Below are positions 62,769-64,000 of a stretch of 64,000 bases of DNA, one piece after another. Each line of letters starts with the position of its first letter. Within the stretch, counting starts at the first letter, position 1. Below the pieces are notes generated by a model. It saw only the letters and a list, made by a program, of their open reading frames with translations. It did not search any database and had not been told where the DNA came from. Source of the stretch: Auanema rhodensis (Eukaryota > Nematoda > Chromadorea > Rhabditida > Rhabditidae); contig OZ059895.1 in NCBI GenBank assembly GCA_964057225.1, forward strand, positions 9,672,001 through 9,736,000. The letters are read 5' to 3'. Both the position numbers and the translations under genes were made by a program.

Positions 62769-64000
62769 TTGAAAGTACGCCATACAGCTGATTTTCAATT
62801 TTATCTTTTCCGTAACAAATGTTTTCAATTTTCAAGCACTTTTACTTAGATAGCTCAACCAAAGGAAAGCAAATAATCTTCAATTTTATTTCTATATTAC
62901 AGTTATAAACCAGTAGGTAATGAAACCTTCATCTTGAATTTACTGTATCTATCAATTTCCTATCAAAACAAACATTGTTCAAACACTATGCAACTATGAA
63001 ACCTTTTTTAATTTATTGTATTTGGAGCTCATAAAATTTGATATCATCGAGGGATCCAGATGGAACGTGGAAAATTACATAACTAAAATGAAATTGGAAA
63101 AAAAAGTATAACAAGGATAAGTATGTTAACGACTGAATATCAGATATTTTCGCTTACGACCATACCACGTTGAAAGTACGCCATACAGCTGATTTTCAAT
63201 TTTATCTTTTCCGTAACAAATGTTTTCAATTTTCAAGCACTTTTACTTAGATAGCTCAACCAAAGGAAAGCAAATTATCTTCAATTTTATTTCTATATTA
63301 CAGTTATAAACCAGTAGGTAATGAAACCTTCATTTTGAATTTACTGTTTCTATCTATTTCCTATCAAAACAAACATTGTTCAAACACTATGCAACTATGA
63401 AACCTTTTTTAATTCATTGTATTTGGAGCTCATAAAATTTGATATCATCGAGGGATCCAGATGGAACGTAGAAAATTACATAACTAAAATGAAATTGGAA
63501 AAAAAAGTATAACAAGGATAAGTATGTTAACGATTGAATATCAGATATTTTCGCTTACGACCATACCACGTTGAAAGTACGCCATACAGCTGATTTTCAA
63601 TTTTATCTTTTCCGTAACAAATGTTTTCAATTTTCAAGCACTTTTATTTAGATAGCTCAACCAAAGGAAAGCAAATTATCTTCAATTTTATTTCTATATT
63701 ACAGTTATAAACCAGTAGGTAATGAAACCTTCATATTGAATTTACTGTTTCTATCTATTTCCTATTAAAACAAACATTGTTCAAACACTATGCAACTATG
63801 AAACCTTTTTTAATTTATTGTATTTGGAGCTCATAAAATTTGATATCATCGAGGGATCCAGATGGAATGTGGAAAATTACATTACTAACATGAAATTGGA
63901 AAAAAAAGTATAACAAGGATAAGTATGTTAACGATTGAATATCAGATATTTTCGCTTACGACCATACCACGTTGAAAGTACGCCATACAGCTGATTTTCA

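Larger units (their letters stand above)
48720..64000 (+). repeat. 401-bp satellite array, right arm
   Basis: About 38 further copies of the same 401-bp monomer, in the same orientation as the left arm and resuming exactly where the left arm stopped. The last left bases TACGAC are repeated as the first right bases, the target duplication of the Polinton. Most right-arm copies are of the TTGAAAGTACG / CTTAGATAG type. The class found frequently on the left (TTGAAAATACG with CTTGGATAG) occurs here clearly only at 49136. One copy has an extra A near 59497, and two divergent copies lie near 61568 and 62369. The array runs off the end of the window. No gene is seen. Confidence 0.98.

Overview
This window is eukaryotic and looks like insect heterochromatin, most probably dipteran. 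It is a long 401-bp satellite array interrupted by one 14,235-bp Polinton/Maverick element, a virus-like self-synthesising DNA transposon. The dipteran guess rests on AT-richness and on many 40-60 nt introns of the Drosophila type. The species cannot be read from the sequence.

Layout. Positions 1-34484 hold about 86 head-to-tail monomers, and 48720-64000 hold about 38 more in the same orientation and phase. Shared variants group the monomers into higher-order blocks of 3, 4, 5, 7 and 8. The Polinton occupies 34485-48719. It is flanked by the 6-bp target duplication TACGAC and bounded by long, unequal terminal inverted repeats (34485-35325 and 47702-48719).

Inside the element, left to right: a 14-exon protein-primed family-B DNA polymerase (35485-40726, +). 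Then, on the minus strand, the double-jelly-roll major capsid protein (40862-42196), directly preceded by a pVI-like minor virion protein (42197-42649). A plus-strand cluster follows: adenain-like protease (42701-43156), a tiny membrane protein (43198-43368) and a two-finger C2H2 protein (43410-43874). Next come a short penton-like protein (43880-44326, -), a Polinton-conserved protein of unknown function (44453-45169, +), a retroviral-type integrase with chromodomain (45126-46193, +), and a three-exon cysteine-cluster protein (46488-47073, -).

How they would work together: integrase inserts the DNA, polymerase copies it by protein priming, capsid, penton and pVI-like proteins build a virion, and the protease matures it. 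This copy is probably not autonomous. polB has an in-frame TAA, no FtsK/HerA packaging ATPase is present, the penton gene appears to lack its N-terminal half, and the protease has Cys where the family has its catalytic acid. Gene packing is virus-like: TATA boxes overlap upstream stop codons, poly(A) signals overlap stop codons, and neighbouring genes abut or overlap.
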